Assembly (NCBI GenBank): GCA_016193465.1 | Contig: JACPSE010000051.1 | Location: 1-53,947, forward strand | DNA: 53,947 nucleotides | Source: Deltaproteobacteria bacterium | Lineage (GTDB): Bacteria; Desulfobacterota; Binatia; UBA9968 | Reading direction: 5' to 3' | Shown here: piece by piece, positions 1 to 8,511 of the stretch | Layout: each line of letters starts with the position of its first letter | Numbering within the stretch: the first letter of the stretch is position 1 | Notes under the pieces: generated by a model | Seen by the model: only the letters and a program-made list of their open reading frames with translations | The model's database searches: none | What the model was told of the DNA's origin: nothing | Program-made: the position numbers and the translations under genes

Positions 1-402
1 ATTAAAGTAAACATTTTCGCGGCCGGTAAGCTCCGGATGGAAGCCCGTGCCCACTTCCAGGAGGGACCCGACCCGGCCAAAGACTTCAGCCTCACCCTCG
101 GTCGGAGCTGTAATCCGCGTCAGGATCCTCAGCAGCGTGTTCTTGCCAGCCCCGTTTCGGCCGATGATCCCCACGACCTCTCCCCTTTTCACCTCAAAGG
201 AGACATCTTTGAGCGCCCAGAGGTAATTATCCGAGGACTGACTGGTGACTGCTGACCGTTGACCGTTGAGCGCGGACGCCACAGCACGGAATGGGGCAGC
301 GAAAGAGCGAGCCAACACATCGCGGAGCGTAGAGTAGGGTTCCCGCTGACCAATGCGGTAGAGCTTACTTAAATTTTCTGCGCGAATGGCAACGTCGGAC
401 AT
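1..402 (-). CDS. Polysaccharide ABC exporter ATP-binding subunit (Wzt-like), 3' end cut by the window
   Basis: Only the first 134 codons are present; the gene runs off the left edge. The protein starts MSDVAIRAENLSKLYRIG, typical of Wzt/TagH/RfbB-type ATPases that drive O-antigen or teichoic-acid export. The Walker A loop is at residues 81-88 and reads GRNGAGKN, with Asn where Ser or Thr normally coordinates magnesium. The ...ITAPTEGEAEVFGRVGSLLEVG stretch and the Q-loop-proximal GFHPELTGRENVY segment match the family. The linker at residues 46-58 is encoded by a short imperfect GGTCA-type tandem repeat. The permease gene lies 190 bp upstream on the same strand, so the two form an exporter pair at the inner membrane. 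The ATPase family is secure; the exported polymer is not known. Confidence 0.9.
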   Translation of the reverse strand, partial: MSDVAIRAENLSKLYRIGQREPYSTLRDVLARSFAAPFRAVASALNGQRSAVTSQSSDNYLWALKDVSFEVKRGEVVGIIGRNGAGKNTLLRILTRITAPTEGEAEVFGRVGSLLEVGTGFHPELTGRENVYFN

Positions 403-592
403 AGACGCGAAGCCTATCCTCGAGCGTCAACTCTTGTGGGCCGCAACCGCAATATTTTCTAAGGACACGCCCTGTTCCTTAAGCCCTGGAATTAGTTTGC
501 TGGCTCTTCCAAAGAGAGCACAAGTAAGCTGGGGAACGGAGTCACCCCTTCCCTTTGCAGCCCCTTCCAGCATGGTCTGTTGTCTGCTGTCG

Positions 593-1528
593 TCAAATAA
601 CATCGGCAAGGGTTTGCTCCACTCTTTGGAAGTAGAAGATGCCGCCAATAAAGACTGCCACCACAATCAAGGCCGAGACCACGAACATTAGGTCCGCCGG
701 GCTTGTCTTCCCCAGAAGAGACCAGCGAAAGCCTTCGACCACCCCGACCATGGGATTTAAACTGTATAGGGAACGCCAGGCCTCGGGCACCACAGAAACC
801 GGGTAAATGATGGGAGTGGCAAACATCCAGATCTGTGTCAACAAAGGAAGCGTATAGCGCACATCTCGATAGACAACGTTCAACGCTGCCAGCCATACGC
901 TCACGCCAAGGGACGCCGTCACGACAAGAAGTACAAATAGGGGTAACGCCAGAATCGAAAGCCCAGGTTGTATGCCGTAAAAAAGCACGAACCCGACCAG
1001 GACGATGAACGCAACAGAAAAATCGATCAGGCTCGATAGAACGGCCGAAACCGGCACGAGGAGTCGAGGAAAGTAGATCTTCGTGATCACCCTCTCGTTG
1101 GCAACCAGACTCATGCTCGCTTCATTGAGCCCCCGCGAGAAGAGCTGCCACGGCAAGATCCCCGAGTAAGCAAAGATCGAATAAGGAAGGCCGTCCGACG
1201 GTACTCCCACGAGACGGCCAAAGAAAAGGGTGAATACGAGCATCAAAAATAGCGGCTGCAGCACCACCCAAGCAACCCCCAGAACGGTCTGCTTGTAGCG
1301 TACCTTGAGATCGCGCCAGACGAGAAAATAGAGCAGTTCCCGATACTCCCACAGCTCTCGGAAACTGAGCGGCATCCAGCCCGAAACCGGCCGGATCAAC
1401 ACCCGCCCGGGCTGAATACTGGCACGACGAAACTCCATAAAGCTGCTGCGTGACAATTCTTGTGCCTCGCCTCTTTCCGTTTCCTGGCAAGGATGAGCCG
1501 GATTGGACCGCAATGCAACGAAGTTCAT
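593..1528 (-). CDS. Polysaccharide ABC exporter permease (Wzm-like, ABC-2 family)
   Basis: A 311-residue open frame encoding an ABC-2 type membrane protein. After an N-terminal cytoplasmic stretch ending RELWEYRELLYFLVWRDLKVRYKQT, a hallmark of Wzm/TagG permeases, there are about six hydrophobic segments, with the conserved FATPIIYPVSVVPEAWR and LNPMVGVVEGFRW motifs near the C-terminus. It would form the inner-membrane channel for an undecaprenyl-linked polysaccharide, partnered with the ATPase immediately downstream. The start is uncertain: the frame is open from ATG 1528, but an internal ATG at 1438 (MEFRRASIQPGRV) gives a protein of more usual length, and neither has a strong ribosome binding site. 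Together with the flanking glycosyltransferases this points to surface polysaccharide or O-antigen export. Confidence 0.93.
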   Translation of the reverse strand: MNFVALRSNPAHPCQETERGEAQELSRSSFMEFRRASIQPGRVLIRPVSGWMPLSFRELWEYRELLYFLVWRDLKVRYKQTVLGVAWVVLQPLFLMLVFTLFFGRLVGVPSDGLPYSIFAYSGILPWQLFSRGLNEASMSLVANERVITKIYFPRLLVPVSAVLSSLIDFSVAFIVLVGFVLFYGIQPGLSILALPLFVLLVVTASLGVSVWLAALNVVYRDVRYTLPLLTQIWMFATPIIYPVSVVPEAWRSLYSLNPMVGVVEGFRWSLLGKTSPADLMFVVSALIVVAVFIGGIFYFQRVEQTLADVI

Positions 1529-1776
1529 TAGCTCGTAGCGATCTCACAGCCCAACCGGCCATATAATAGCAATTTTTAGGCCATCTTTACCAGGTTTGAG
1601 CCTGCGCCCTTGAGCCAACGCCGCTCCCCACTCGCGAGACGTTCCGCCACACGCAGCCGCCCTGTATCGCGCCGATGTTGACACGACCTCTGTAACAGGG
1701 TTAACCTGCGCCAAGCAACAAATGAATGATCCTCGGGCTCCCGACCCGTTCGCGATAGGCGCCCGTCCGGGATGAA

Positions 1777-2805
1777 ATGGTTAGGATGAAGGTCTGGCTC
1801 CCCGCGATCCGGGGGGACAGCGGGACCGATGTCTTCACGCGTCGCCTCAGGGAGGCGCTCCAGCGCCGTGGTGTCGCTGCTGAGGTTTCGTGGTTTCCCA
1901 GCCTGTATCAGCTCTATCCGTTTTTGCTCCGATGGGTTCCTCCGCCCACAGGGACAACCATTGTCCACGCCAATTCGTGGAACGCTTTCGCGTTCAAGCG
2001 CGCCGGGATTCCCTTGGTGGTCACAGAGCACCTGAACATTTTGGATCCCCACTACCGGCCTTACAAGCGGAAGCTGCAGCATTTCTACCATGAAGTCCTG
2101 CTACGCCGATTTATTCTGGCGTCCTATAGGAGCGCTTCTGTGATCACCTGCGTAAGCCGCTTTACCGCGGCAAGCCTTGAAGCGACCTTAGGCGTCGCCG
2201 ACGCCCGAATCATCCCCAATTGGGTTGACACGCGCGTCTTTCTTCCGGCTCACGATCTGACAGCTTCTCTTCACCGGCCTTTCCGCTTGCTCTTTGTCGG
2301 AAACCTATCAAGGCGGAAAGGAGCCGATATGCTCTTTCCCATCATGAAAGAGCTCGGGACTGGGTTTGAGCTGCGCTTCACCAGCGGCCTTAGGAGTCTA
2401 CGGAGCATCCCCCGCTTAGGGAACATGGTCCCCCTGGGCAGGCTGAACGGGGACGAGGAATTGATCGAGGCCTATCGCGCCAGCGATGCGTTTCTCTTTC
2501 CCTCCCGCTTGGAGGGACTACCGCTTGCCCCCCTGGAAGCCATGGCGTGCGCCAAACCTGTGATCGCGGCGCACACTTCATCCCTACCCGAAATTGTCGA
2601 GGATGGACGCAACGGTATCCTATGCCCTCCCGACGACATCGGTGCCTTTGTCGCGGCCTGCCGAGCGCTGGCGGTAGAGCCGCAGACGTGTCTGCGATAC
2701 GGCTGTGCCGCCAGAAGCCGGGCAGAGACGGTTTTTTCCGAGGACATCGTCCTGCCCCGATACATCGCTCTCTATCGCGAGCTATTACTAACCGGCCTTG
2801 CGTAG
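1777..2805 (+). CDS. GT4-family glycosyltransferase
   Basis: A 342-residue GT-B fold glycosyltransferase. The N-terminal half starts MKVWLPAIRGDSGTDVFTRRL, with the loop seen in retaining GT4 enzymes. The C-terminal half has LLFVGNLSRRKGADML (start of the second Rossmann domain) and the EX7E donor-binding motif within SRLEGLPLAPLEAMACAKPVIA, followed by SLPEIVEDGRNGILCPPDD. It would transfer a sugar from a nucleotide-activated donor to a growing glycan on the cytoplasmic face. ATG 1786 (MKVWLPAI) is an equally plausible start, because homologues begin there. It is divergent from the permease gene and its last 18 bp overlap, in convergent orientation, the 3' end of the next glycosyltransferase. 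Donor and acceptor cannot be read from the sequence. Confidence 0.93.
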   Translation: MVRMKVWLPAIRGDSGTDVFTRRLREALQRRGVAAEVSWFPSLYQLYPFLLRWVPPPTGTTIVHANSWNAFAFKRAGIPLVVTEHLNILDPHYRPYKRKLQHFYHEVLLRRFILASYRSASVITCVSRFTAASLEATLGVADARIIPNWVDTRVFLPAHDLTASLHRPFRLLFVGNLSRRKGADMLFPIMKELGTGFELRFTSGLRSLRSIPRLGNMVPLGRLNGDEELIEAYRASDAFLFPSRLEGLPLAPLEAMACAKPVIAAHTSSLPEIVEDGRNGILCPPDDIGAFVAACRALAVEPQTCLRYGCAARSRAETVFSEDIVLPRYIALYRELLLTGLA

Positions 2806-3681
2806 CGCCCGTTTCGGCGGCAAGTATCCCCGGGATCTTAGATAACGGCCGGTGAGCCACACAAACAGCCGAACCCGCTCGCCGATGGGTAAGGCAAAAT
2901 CGAGTAAGAATACCGAAGCATAACGAGAGAGCACGCGCCAGCTTCCGGCCGGGCGGGCGGGCGGAACCGACGCGATCGGAAGTTCCGGCAGTGGTTTACC
3001 AACGATCGACGCGGCTAACCGCTCTGCCACCCGCTGCCGCAGATGACGCAGGGTGACAAAGGTCCAATCGTCGGCATAGTATTCCTTGAGCCGGTACGTG
3101 GCATCTATCTCCGCCTTCCCAGACATGTAATGGCAGTGTTCGAAGATCACCTGCTCGAGATAAAAGATCCGGTCGTGGCCCCTGGATCTCAATCGCTTGA
3201 AGACGTCGAACAGGTGCCAGTCGATGAAACCCGTCCGGTATTCTTCCGGGTAAGGCCGCACCATGACCTCGCAAGCCTGTTTCGTGCAGATGGGAAAGGT
3301 GCACATTCTCTTGCCCATGTGGAGATCGTTCGCATAGGCAAGAAAGATCCCGTCGGGAACCTTCCGACTGACATCGACGACCGCGCGATCCCACGCCGCA
3401 GTGCGCACGATGACATCATCGTTCATCAAGATGACGATATCTCCGGATGCCCGTCGGAGGCAAGCGGTGTTGTACGCGCCCATGCTCGCGCGCGGGCCGA
3501 CGATCTTCACGACGCTGAACCCATCGTGGTCGAGATCGCGGCTGGCCGCGTCGTCCTCATCGATGTACAGCACGACCTCGAGATCCTCGAGGCGAGAGGT
3601 ATGCGCCGCGAGGCTCTCAAAGGCCCTGCGCACCCAATGGGGCCGCCCGCGCGTGGGGAGTAATAGCGAAATCTTGGCCAT
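2788..3681 (-). CDS. GT2-family glycosyltransferase
   Basis: The protein starts MAKISLLLPTRGRPHWVRRAFESL, a typical GT-A family 2 opening, so ATG 3681 is chosen although the frame is open about 70 codons further upstream. The nucleotide-sugar-binding acidic motif is visible as ILMNDDVIV near residue 85, preceded by YIDEDD in the first Rossmann strand region. The C-terminal quarter is basic and lacks an obvious membrane anchor. The ATG lies 2 bp after the stop of the upstream glycosyltransferase (3684-5375), so the pair is almost certainly co-transcribed and translationally linked. The role is inferred as an inverting glycosyltransferase in surface-glycan assembly; substrate unknown. Confidence 0.88.
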   Translation of the reverse strand: MAKISLLLPTRGRPHWVRRAFESLAAHTSRLEDLEVVLYIDEDDAASRDLDHDGFSVVKIVGPRASMGAYNTACLRRASGDIVILMNDDVIVRTAAWDRAVVDVSRKVPDGIFLAYANDLHMGKRMCTFPICTKQACEVMVRPYPEEYRTGFIDWHLFDVFKRLRSRGHDRIFYLEQVIFEHCHYMSGKAEIDATYRLKEYYADDWTFVTLRHLRQRVAERLAASIVGKPLPELPIASVPPARPAGSWRVLSRYASVFLLDFALPIGERVRLFVWLTGRYLRSRGYLPPKRALRKAG

Positions 3682-3683
3682 GA

Positions 3684-5375
3684 TCAAAAAACGATGAGGT
3701 TTTTGAAACCGGGACAGGATCGGATGAGCCCGTGAAAATCCGTGAAGATGTTGCGCGCCAGGATCAGGCTTTCGGGCTCTTTCCGCCGAGCAAGCTCCCC
3801 AAAGTACGCTTCGATTTCGTGCCGGCCTTTGAGCCGCTTGATTCGGATGGCCGGAAGAAAACCAAGCACCATGAGCGCCTTTAAATACCAATGGAGATAG
3901 GGTGAAGTGATGATCAAGAGCTTCTTACCGGGTGCATCCCATGGCGCGCCATTCCGCGTAAAATAAAGGCCCGCGATCATCTCGTTTTCCCACCGATTCA
4001 CGTAGGCTTGGCGATACTTCGTCGCCAGCCATGCCAATTTGCATTGCTGCCATAGCCTTCTCAACCTGGCAGCCATCGATGGCTCTGTGGGCGGGCGAAA
4101 CGCCGGGGCAGCGCGCGGACCCTGATTCTCTTGTCCGACCTTCTCGCGCACCGCCCTAACCAACGCCTTGATCGGAACCGCAAGAGGCCAGAGCCCGAGC
4201 GAAACGAGTGAATGGAACGCAGTAACCCGCTCGCTCAGGCGAAGAAACGCGGGATAGGCTTCATCGATTTTCTCAACAAGATCTTGTACAGTGCCACCTT
4301 CCAAGATACGGCTGCTCGAATCCCCCGACGCTTGGGGCTTCGCATCCGTACTTCTCCACGCGTAGAAGCGCCCGTCGTCGTTGGTAATCTTATGAGCCCG
4401 GTAAAGATCCGTGATGGCTTTTTTCCCAGATTTCCGCTCGCGAGCTTGGCGCTCCGTGACAATGTCCCGGTCCCAATCTCTGCGGTAGCTCTCCTCAATC
4501 AAATGAGTACCGATCCACTCCCCACCCAACTCTTCTCCGGCACGGAGGCAACGAATAGCCCGGTTCTCCACCAGCGGCCGCGTTCGTTTAGTCACAAGGG
4601 CTTCCAGCGCAGTGCTCGACATCTGCTTGCCGTCGTGCGGCCCCTGATAGTTGTCAACGCCGGATTGGCCGGGATGCCAGGTATGGTAGAGAAATTCCGC
4701 CTCGTGCCAGGTCTCTTTAAACCCACAGTTGATCAGACGAAAGGTCATTTCGTAGGGGCCGCAGACATGGCCCAGGTAATCGATATGCTCATCCGCGCCG
4801 CCCAGGGCGATCAGGTCGGCGCGCCGCGCACACATGCACGCGCCATAGTTTCGACTGTGCAAAGGATCGAGCCGCTCCAGGATCCCGGCAGTCGCTCCGT
4901 CGATGTTATTGATGCAGCCCTCGCCAAGGACTTCCTCGAAGGAGGGATAATTGAAGGGGTAAAAATCCTTGCGTAGATTGCGAAATTGATCCAGGTGAAG
5001 CACGATCTTATGCTCCCGCTCAAATTCATCGGCGATCGTCCGGATAAAGCTCTCCCTGACCATCGCATCCGAATCGCACAGAACCACGATCTCACCGTGC
5101 GCGAAGACCAGCCCGCAATTGTACATGAGATGCTTGTGGTACACGCAGGACTCGGGCATCTCGAGGAGCGCCCAGGTATCCACCTGGTCAGCGAACGGCT
5201 TGAGCGCTTCGGCGATGCGCGAATAGTACTCAATGAAAACAACCTCGAACTGATCCCGGTCCACGCTCTGCCGACGCAGGTAGTCGAGCAGATGGAAACT
5301 CTCCCGCACGCTCCAATCCAAAAGAATCAGGCTCACCTTGGGCCTTTTCCGAGTGCTATGCTTAAGGAATTTCAT
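3684..5375 (-). CDS. GT2-like glycosyltransferase with a long C-terminal extension
   Basis: A 563-residue protein. The first ~300 residues are a GT-A domain: KVSLILLDWSVRESFHLLDYL opens the fold, IVVLCDSDAMV is the DXD-like metal site near residue 100, and DYLGHVCGPYEMTFRLINCG resembles the acceptor-side segment of galactosyltransferase-like GT2 enzymes. Residues ~330-563 form an extension I do not recognise, with a short hydrophobic stretch (LVSLGLWPLAVPIKALVRAV) that could be a monotopic membrane anchor. The extension has a second globular-looking portion ending RSCPGFKNLIVF. Start ATG 5375 is divergent from the carbamoyltransferase gene. The enzyme is likely cytoplasmic or membrane-associated and acts in glycan assembly; the extension could be a second domain or a fused accessory protein. 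Confidence 0.83.
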   Translation of the reverse strand: MKFLKHSTRKRPKVSLILLDWSVRESFHLLDYLRRQSVDRDQFEVVFIEYYSRIAEALKPFADQVDTWALLEMPESCVYHKHLMYNCGLVFAHGEIVVLCDSDAMVRESFIRTIADEFEREHKIVLHLDQFRNLRKDFYPFNYPSFEEVLGEGCINNIDGATAGILERLDPLHSRNYGACMCARRADLIALGGADEHIDYLGHVCGPYEMTFRLINCGFKETWHEAEFLYHTWHPGQSGVDNYQGPHDGKQMSSTALEALVTKRTRPLVENRAIRCLRAGEELGGEWIGTHLIEESYRRDWDRDIVTERQARERKSGKKAITDLYRAHKITNDDGRFYAWRSTDAKPQASGDSSSRILEGGTVQDLVEKIDEAYPAFLRLSERVTAFHSLVSLGLWPLAVPIKALVRAVREKVGQENQGPRAAPAFRPPTEPSMAARLRRLWQQCKLAWLATKYRQAYVNRWENEMIAGLYFTRNGAPWDAPGKKLLIITSPYLHWYLKALMVLGFLPAIRIKRLKGRHEIEAYFGELARRKEPESLILARNIFTDFHGLIRSCPGFKNLIVF

Positions 5376-5701
5376 CTCTCAAATGCCCGTTTGGTTGGCA
5401 ACAAGCCCTCTCTTTGTCGCTAATGGGGCTCTGGGGATTTGCGACGTTGATAAACCATCTTCGTTTTCAAGCTCATCGAAAGAGGCACGCTACGACTGTA
5501 CGCTCACCTGAGGTGACAATTATATTCCATGTCACACCATATAGCAAAAAAGAGGGACTGGAGGCCGGAAACCATATGACCCGGTATCTTGCTCAGCCAA
5601 TGTGTCCTATGCTAGTAAGGGCCTGTTGTGCTGAGAACGTTGCGTTGAGATCTGCGTGGACGCTTACGCATCTGCTACCACATGGCATAACGATTGAACT
5701 G
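5376..5701 (+). other. 326-bp divergent intergenic region upstream of the carbamoyltransferase
   Basis: The reading frame of the downstream carbamoyltransferase stays open through most of this stretch, but the translation has no family resemblance and homologues begin MKVLGIHDGH, so I treat it as non-coding. It must contain the divergent promoters for the two flanking genes. The one clear element is a 13-bp palindrome, TCACCTGAGGTGA at 5504-5516, directly followed by an AT-rich stretch. It is a candidate operator, with no known regulator assigned. Confidence 0.45.
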
Positions 5702-7423
5702 ATGAAAGTACTTGGAATCCATGATGGGCACACGTCAACCGCTTGCTTACTCGAAGATGGAAGGATGCTCGCCGCTGTTAGCGAAGAGCGAATGACCCAT
5801 ACAAAAGGGAAGGGTGGTTTCCCAGAGAGGTCGGTCGCCTACATCCTCAAGCGCCATAACCTTGATTGCCGTGATATCGATCACATCGCACTGGTTGGAC
5901 AGATGCGCCCTTTGGAGAGCACGGAGGATTATCGGCGAGGACGCCAGAAGTATTTTCCGATTATCATTCAGTACTTGCCTGTAGACCCGCGGTCGGTGAT
6001 TGCGGCCTACGTCCGATGGGAAAAAGGGCGGCGCTTAAAAGCTCGCGACCTGGTATCCTTGTTTGGCGCTCTGTCGGTACCAATGTCGAGAGTTCAAGTT
6101 GTTGAACACCATCAGACACATGCAGCTACCGCGTATTACCTGTCTCCCTTTCAAGGGCGAGGCGAGAAGGTGTTAGTTATCACGCTAGATGGTTCGGGAG
6201 ACGGGCTTTCCGGGACAGTCTCGATAGTAGCTGAGAATGGGCAGTGGCAACGATTGAGGGGCATTTCGACATTTGACTCCCTGGGGATTGTTTACAGTCG
6301 CGTAACACAGATGCTCGGGATGAAGCCGTGGGAGCACGAATACAAGCTGATGGGGCTCGCTGCGTATGCTCATAAAGAAGCGGCGCTGCGCTGCCGGCAA
6401 ATTTTAAAGTCATATTTGGATGTTACTGATGATGGCTTAGGCTTAAGAAACAAAACAAGGCTTTGGGGCAATAGCCTCCTCGCTCAGATGTATAAGGACT
6501 TTATGGGTCATCGGTTCGACGCTGCCGCCGCAGGTGTGCAGCTTTTACATGAGGACCTGGTTGTAAAGCTGGTGCGAAATTGGATAAAAGAGACAGGTGT
6601 TCGCAAGGTCGCCGTGGCGGGAGGTTGTTTTATGAATGTAAAAGCGAACAAGCTCATTCTTGAGTTGTCGGAATGCGAGGACCTGTTTGTCATGCCGTCT
6701 TGCGGTGATGAAAGCTGCGCCATTGGCGCCGCTTTGTGGGTCTATGCGCAGCGACCGGACCGCGGAGACGCGCCAATTGAGCCACTTGAAAGCGTTTACT
6801 GGGGGCCCGAGTATTCTCGTGACGATATTGAGCGTGCCGTCCGCTCGGCGAGCGGCAAAGTCGCCTTCCGGGTAAGCGAGGATATCGAGCTTGAATCGGC
6901 AAAAATATTGGCAGAACATAAGATCGTTGGTCGCCTCGCTGGACGGATGGAATGGGGAGCCAGGGCGCTCGGTAATCGTTCAATTCTTGCAAACCCAAGT
7001 CGTGGCGATAACATCCGGAAATTAAATGCTGCCATTAAATTGCGTGACTTTTGGATGCCGTTTGCTCCATCTATTCTTTGGGAGATGCGAAGGGATTACG
7101 CTGTTTATAAAAAGGACGTCGATTCGTATTTCATGACGCTCGCTTATGACAGCACGCAGCTTGCGAGAGACCACCTCACCGCTGCCTTACACCCATACGA
7201 CCTCACGATGCGTCCACAGTTGGTGAAGAAGGAACACAATCCCCGTTACTATGCGTTGCTCTCTCATTTTAAAGAATTGACGGGCATCGGGGGGATTTTG
7301 AATACGAGTTTCAATCTCCATGGTTTTCCGATTGTCAACACGCCTGAGGAAGCAATCCATACCTTTTTAAATTCTGATTTAGATTACTTGACCCTCAATG
7401 ACTACCTCGTTTGGAAAAGGTAA
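5702..7423 (+). CDS. NodU/CmcH-type carbamoyltransferase
   Basis: A 573-residue member of the carbamoyltransferase family that moves a carbamoyl group from carbamoyl phosphate to a sugar hydroxyl via carbamoyl-adenylate, as in Nod-factor and cephamycin synthesis. The N-terminal ASKHA/Kae1-like ATPase fold shows MKVLGIHDGHTSTACLLEDG, EHHQTHAATAYYLSPF (metal-binding histidines), TLDGSGDGLSGTVS, EYKLMGLAAYA and AVAGGCFMNVKAN. The C-terminal domain shows WGARALGNRSILANP and ILNTSFNLHGFPIVNTPEEA. The start at 5702 is set by homology, although the frame is open to 5414. Its 3' end overlaps the next gene by 26 bp. Location beside exporter and glycosyltransferase genes suggests carbamoylation of a surface polysaccharide sugar. 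Confidence 0.93.
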   Translation: MKVLGIHDGHTSTACLLEDGRMLAAVSEERMTHTKGKGGFPERSVAYILKRHNLDCRDIDHIALVGQMRPLESTEDYRRGRQKYFPIIIQYLPVDPRSVIAAYVRWEKGRRLKARDLVSLFGALSVPMSRVQVVEHHQTHAATAYYLSPFQGRGEKVLVITLDGSGDGLSGTVSIVAENGQWQRLRGISTFDSLGIVYSRVTQMLGMKPWEHEYKLMGLAAYAHKEAALRCRQILKSYLDVTDDGLGLRNKTRLWGNSLLAQMYKDFMGHRFDAAAAGVQLLHEDLVVKLVRNWIKETGVRKVAVAGGCFMNVKANKLILELSECEDLFVMPSCGDESCAIGAALWVYAQRPDRGDAPIEPLESVYWGPEYSRDDIERAVRSASGKVAFRVSEDIELESAKILAEHKIVGRLAGRMEWGARALGNRSILANPSRGDNIRKLNAAIKLRDFWMPFAPSILWEMRRDYAVYKKDVDSYFMTLAYDSTQLARDHLTAALHPYDLTMRPQLVKKEHNPRYYALLSHFKELTGIGGILNTSFNLHGFPIVNTPEEAIHTFLNSDLDYLTLNDYLVWKR

Positions 7424-8429
7424 TACAAGCACTCCTTCTCGAGAAGAAGGCAGGGGGAGAAGTCTGCTCGTTGTCATCCCTTGTCTTAATGAGGGGCAGA
7501 CGATTGGCTCGCTCATTCAGGCGATTCCTCGGAGCATCCAAGGGGTGAGCAGGATGGAATGTCTCGTTATTGATGACGGCTCTGTGGACCGCACGGCACA
7601 AATTGCCGAAGAGAGCGGTGCTACTGTCATTCGCCACTCACGAAATCGCGGGCTCGGATTTGCTTTTGAATCGGCTGTAAAGCACGCGCTCCGCAACGGT
7701 TACGACGTTATGGTAAATATTGACGGAGACGGTCAGTTCGACCCCAGGGACATCCCAAAGCTCATTGCACCCGTCGTAAACCGTGAAGCCGATTTTGTGA
7801 CTGCTTCACGTTTCCTCGACCCAGGCAATTATCCGAAGATGCCGCGGCTTAACTTTTGGGGGAACCTTGCCATGTCCTCCTTGATTAGCTTTCTTTCAGG
7901 GCAGAAATTTTACGACGTGTCGTGCGGCTTTAGGGCATATTCGCTAGAGGCGCTCGTCACCTTGAATCTTCAAGGTCAGTTTACGTATACCCAGGAAACC
8001 TTTCTCAATTTATCATTTAAAAAGCTGGCGATTAAGGAGGTCCCCGTGCAGGTTCGGTATCTTCCCGGCCGGAAGTCGCGTGTGGCGCAAAGCCTGGGCT
8101 GGTATGGTTGGAGGGCACTTTTGATCATTGTAAGAAGTTATCGGGACTTCCACCCGCTTCGTTTCTTTTGGTGTCTCGCCCTTGCTGCGGCTCTCCTCGG
8201 AACGTGTTTCGCCTTCATTGTATTGGACCACTATTTTAAGACGGGAGGGTTTACCGGTCAGATTTGGGCCGGTTTTGTTGCCGGCTCGCTGTACTTCGTT
8301 GGCATAATGTTCTTTATCGTCGGCATAGTTACCGATATGCTTGCCAGCATCCGAGCAAATCAAGAACGAATTTTGAGCCTGCTCAAAGAGACGGTTACGA
8401 AGACGGACCAGGATTTAGGGACAAAGTAG
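7398..8429 (+). CDS. Polyprenyl-phosphate glycosyltransferase (GT2, DPM1-like) with C-terminal membrane segments
   Basis: A 343-residue GT2 enzyme of the dolichyl/undecaprenyl-phosphate mannose or glucose synthase type. Motifs are VVIPCLNEGQTIGSLI, CLVIDDGSVDRTAQIAEE, RNRGLGFAFESAVKHAL, NIDGDGQFDPRDIPKL (DXD region) and SRFLDPG. The C-terminal ~110 residues contain two membrane-spanning segments (around residues 252-275 and 285-310). It would load one sugar onto a lipid phosphate at the cytoplasmic face for use by a GT-C enzyme. It begins 26 bp before the carbamoyltransferase stop in another frame, which implies coupled translation. The convergent GT-C gene next door is a plausible user of the lipid-linked sugar, though not in the same operon. 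Confidence 0.92.
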   Translation: MTTSFGKGNTSTPSREEGRGRSLLVVIPCLNEGQTIGSLIQAIPRSIQGVSRMECLVIDDGSVDRTAQIAEESGATVIRHSRNRGLGFAFESAVKHALRNGYDVMVNIDGDGQFDPRDIPKLIAPVVNREADFVTASRFLDPGNYPKMPRLNFWGNLAMSSLISFLSGQKFYDVSCGFRAYSLEALVTLNLQGQFTYTQETFLNLSFKKLAIKEVPVQVRYLPGRKSRVAQSLGWYGWRALLIIVRSYRDFHPLRFFWCLALAAALLGTCFAFIVLDHYFKTGGFTGQIWAGFVAGSLYFVGIMFFIVGIVTDMLASIRANQERILSLLKETVTKTDQDLGTK

Positions 8430-8511
8430 AAGCTGATCGATGTCTCTGGACAGCTTCTCGTGCTCCTCCACTCCCTTAGCTTAGAGCCCTCATCTAAAAG
8501 ACCCAATGGCT

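Noticed and set aside
3043-3663. 206-codon open frame opposite the GT2 at 2788-3681
   Set aside because: The GT2 frame carries DXD and other glycosyltransferase motifs; the opposite frame is a by-product of GC-rich codon bias.
4212-4976. 254-codon frame opposite the 563-residue GT2
   Set aside because: No recognisable domain; codon-bias shadow of a gene with clear motifs.
5414-5701. Upstream in-frame extension of the carbamoyltransferase
   Set aside because: The family starts MKVLGI; the 96 upstream codons show no family resemblance.
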